Source: DAOVDI01 sp965373045
GTDB taxonomy: Bacteria > Acidobacteriota > Aminicenantia > Aminicenantales > Aminicenantaceae
Direction of reading: 5' to 3'
Length of the DNA stretch: 5,876 nucleotides
NCBI GenBank assembly: GCA_965373045.1
Contig: CBDVEQ010000163.1
Coordinates: 1-5,876 of the forward strand
Made by a program: the position numbers and the translations under genes. The stretch's first letter is position 1, and every line of letters starts with the position of its first letter. Below the pieces are notes generated by a model. It did no database searches. It was not told the origin of the DNA and saw only the letters and a list, made by a program, of their open reading frames with translations. Below are positions 5,833-5,876 of the stretch, piece by piece.

Positions 5833-5860
5833 CGTCATTCCCGTGGAAACGGGAATCCAG
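5833..5860. repeat. Dispersed hairpin repeat (CGTCATTCCCG...CGGGAATCCAG type)
   Basis: ATTCCCGT (5837-5844) and ACGGGAAT (5849-5856) pair perfectly over 8 bases around a GGAA tetraloop, flanked by CGTC and CCAG. The form CGTCATTCCCG-n-CGGGAATCCAG is a widespread intergenic repeat, resembling the dRS3 elements of Neisseria and similar repeats in many environmental genomes. It is not followed by a run of T, so it is a poor intrinsic terminator. It is probably one copy of a repeat scattered through this genome. Confidence 0.65.
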
Positions 5861-5876
5861 TTCTTTGAGCTCATTG

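Larger units (their letters stand above)
5692..5876. other. Non-coding, repeat-rich right flank
   Basis: No credible gene begins or ends here. The stretch holds, in order, a 16-base-period imperfect repeat, a purine-rich GAATGAAAGAATAAGA segment, a heptamer array, a degenerate continuation of that array, and a hairpin repeat. No GC-rich hairpin followed by a T-run is seen just after the kinase stop, so its terminator is not identified. Confidence 0.7.

Overview
The window is 5,876 bases of moderate-GC bacterial DNA with four complete protein genes and two short flanks. Two genes encode secreted proteins that look like outer-membrane beta-barrels, so the host is almost certainly a Gram-negative (diderm) bacterium. 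Their style (an N-terminal alpha/beta region joined to a barrel that ends in an NVVNPRF tail) reminds me of uncharacterised proteins from Acidobacteriota/Aminicenantes-like and Bacteroidota-like genomes. The dispersed hairpin repeat at the right end also suits a genome rich in intergenic repeats. No taxonomic marker is present, so this placement is a low-confidence inference.

Layout. Bases 1-128 are an AT-rich upstream region. Genes at 129-1427 and 1451-2770 (+) are tandem paralogues 23 bases apart, probably one operon. Each has a signal peptide, a small periplasmic alpha/beta domain and a predicted barrel of about 12 strands. The first carries a CxxC pair and the second keeps only one of the two cysteines. 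A gene at 2791-4362 (-) converges on them with only 20 bases between the stop codons. It encodes a sodium/sugar symporter that closely resembles the Vibrio Na+/galactose transporter vSGLT. A gene at 4465-5691 (+) is divergent from the symporter gene and encodes a galactokinase-family GHMP sugar kinase with altered nucleotide-binding motifs. The last 185 bases are non-coding and carry short direct repeats, a GGCCAAR heptamer array and a perfect hairpin of the dispersed CATTCCCG...CGGGAATCC type.

How the genes work together. The symporter and kinase form a plausible uptake-and-phosphorylation pair for galactose or a related sugar. They are expressed from a shared 102-base divergent promoter region, and both appear to have very short or absent 5' leaders. 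The barrel pair has no evident functional tie to sugar use and may be an independent transcription unit that merely converges on the symporter gene. I found no CRISPR array, RNA gene, transposase or phage gene. The most unusual material is the asymmetric barrel pair and the kinase with non-canonical GHMP motifs.
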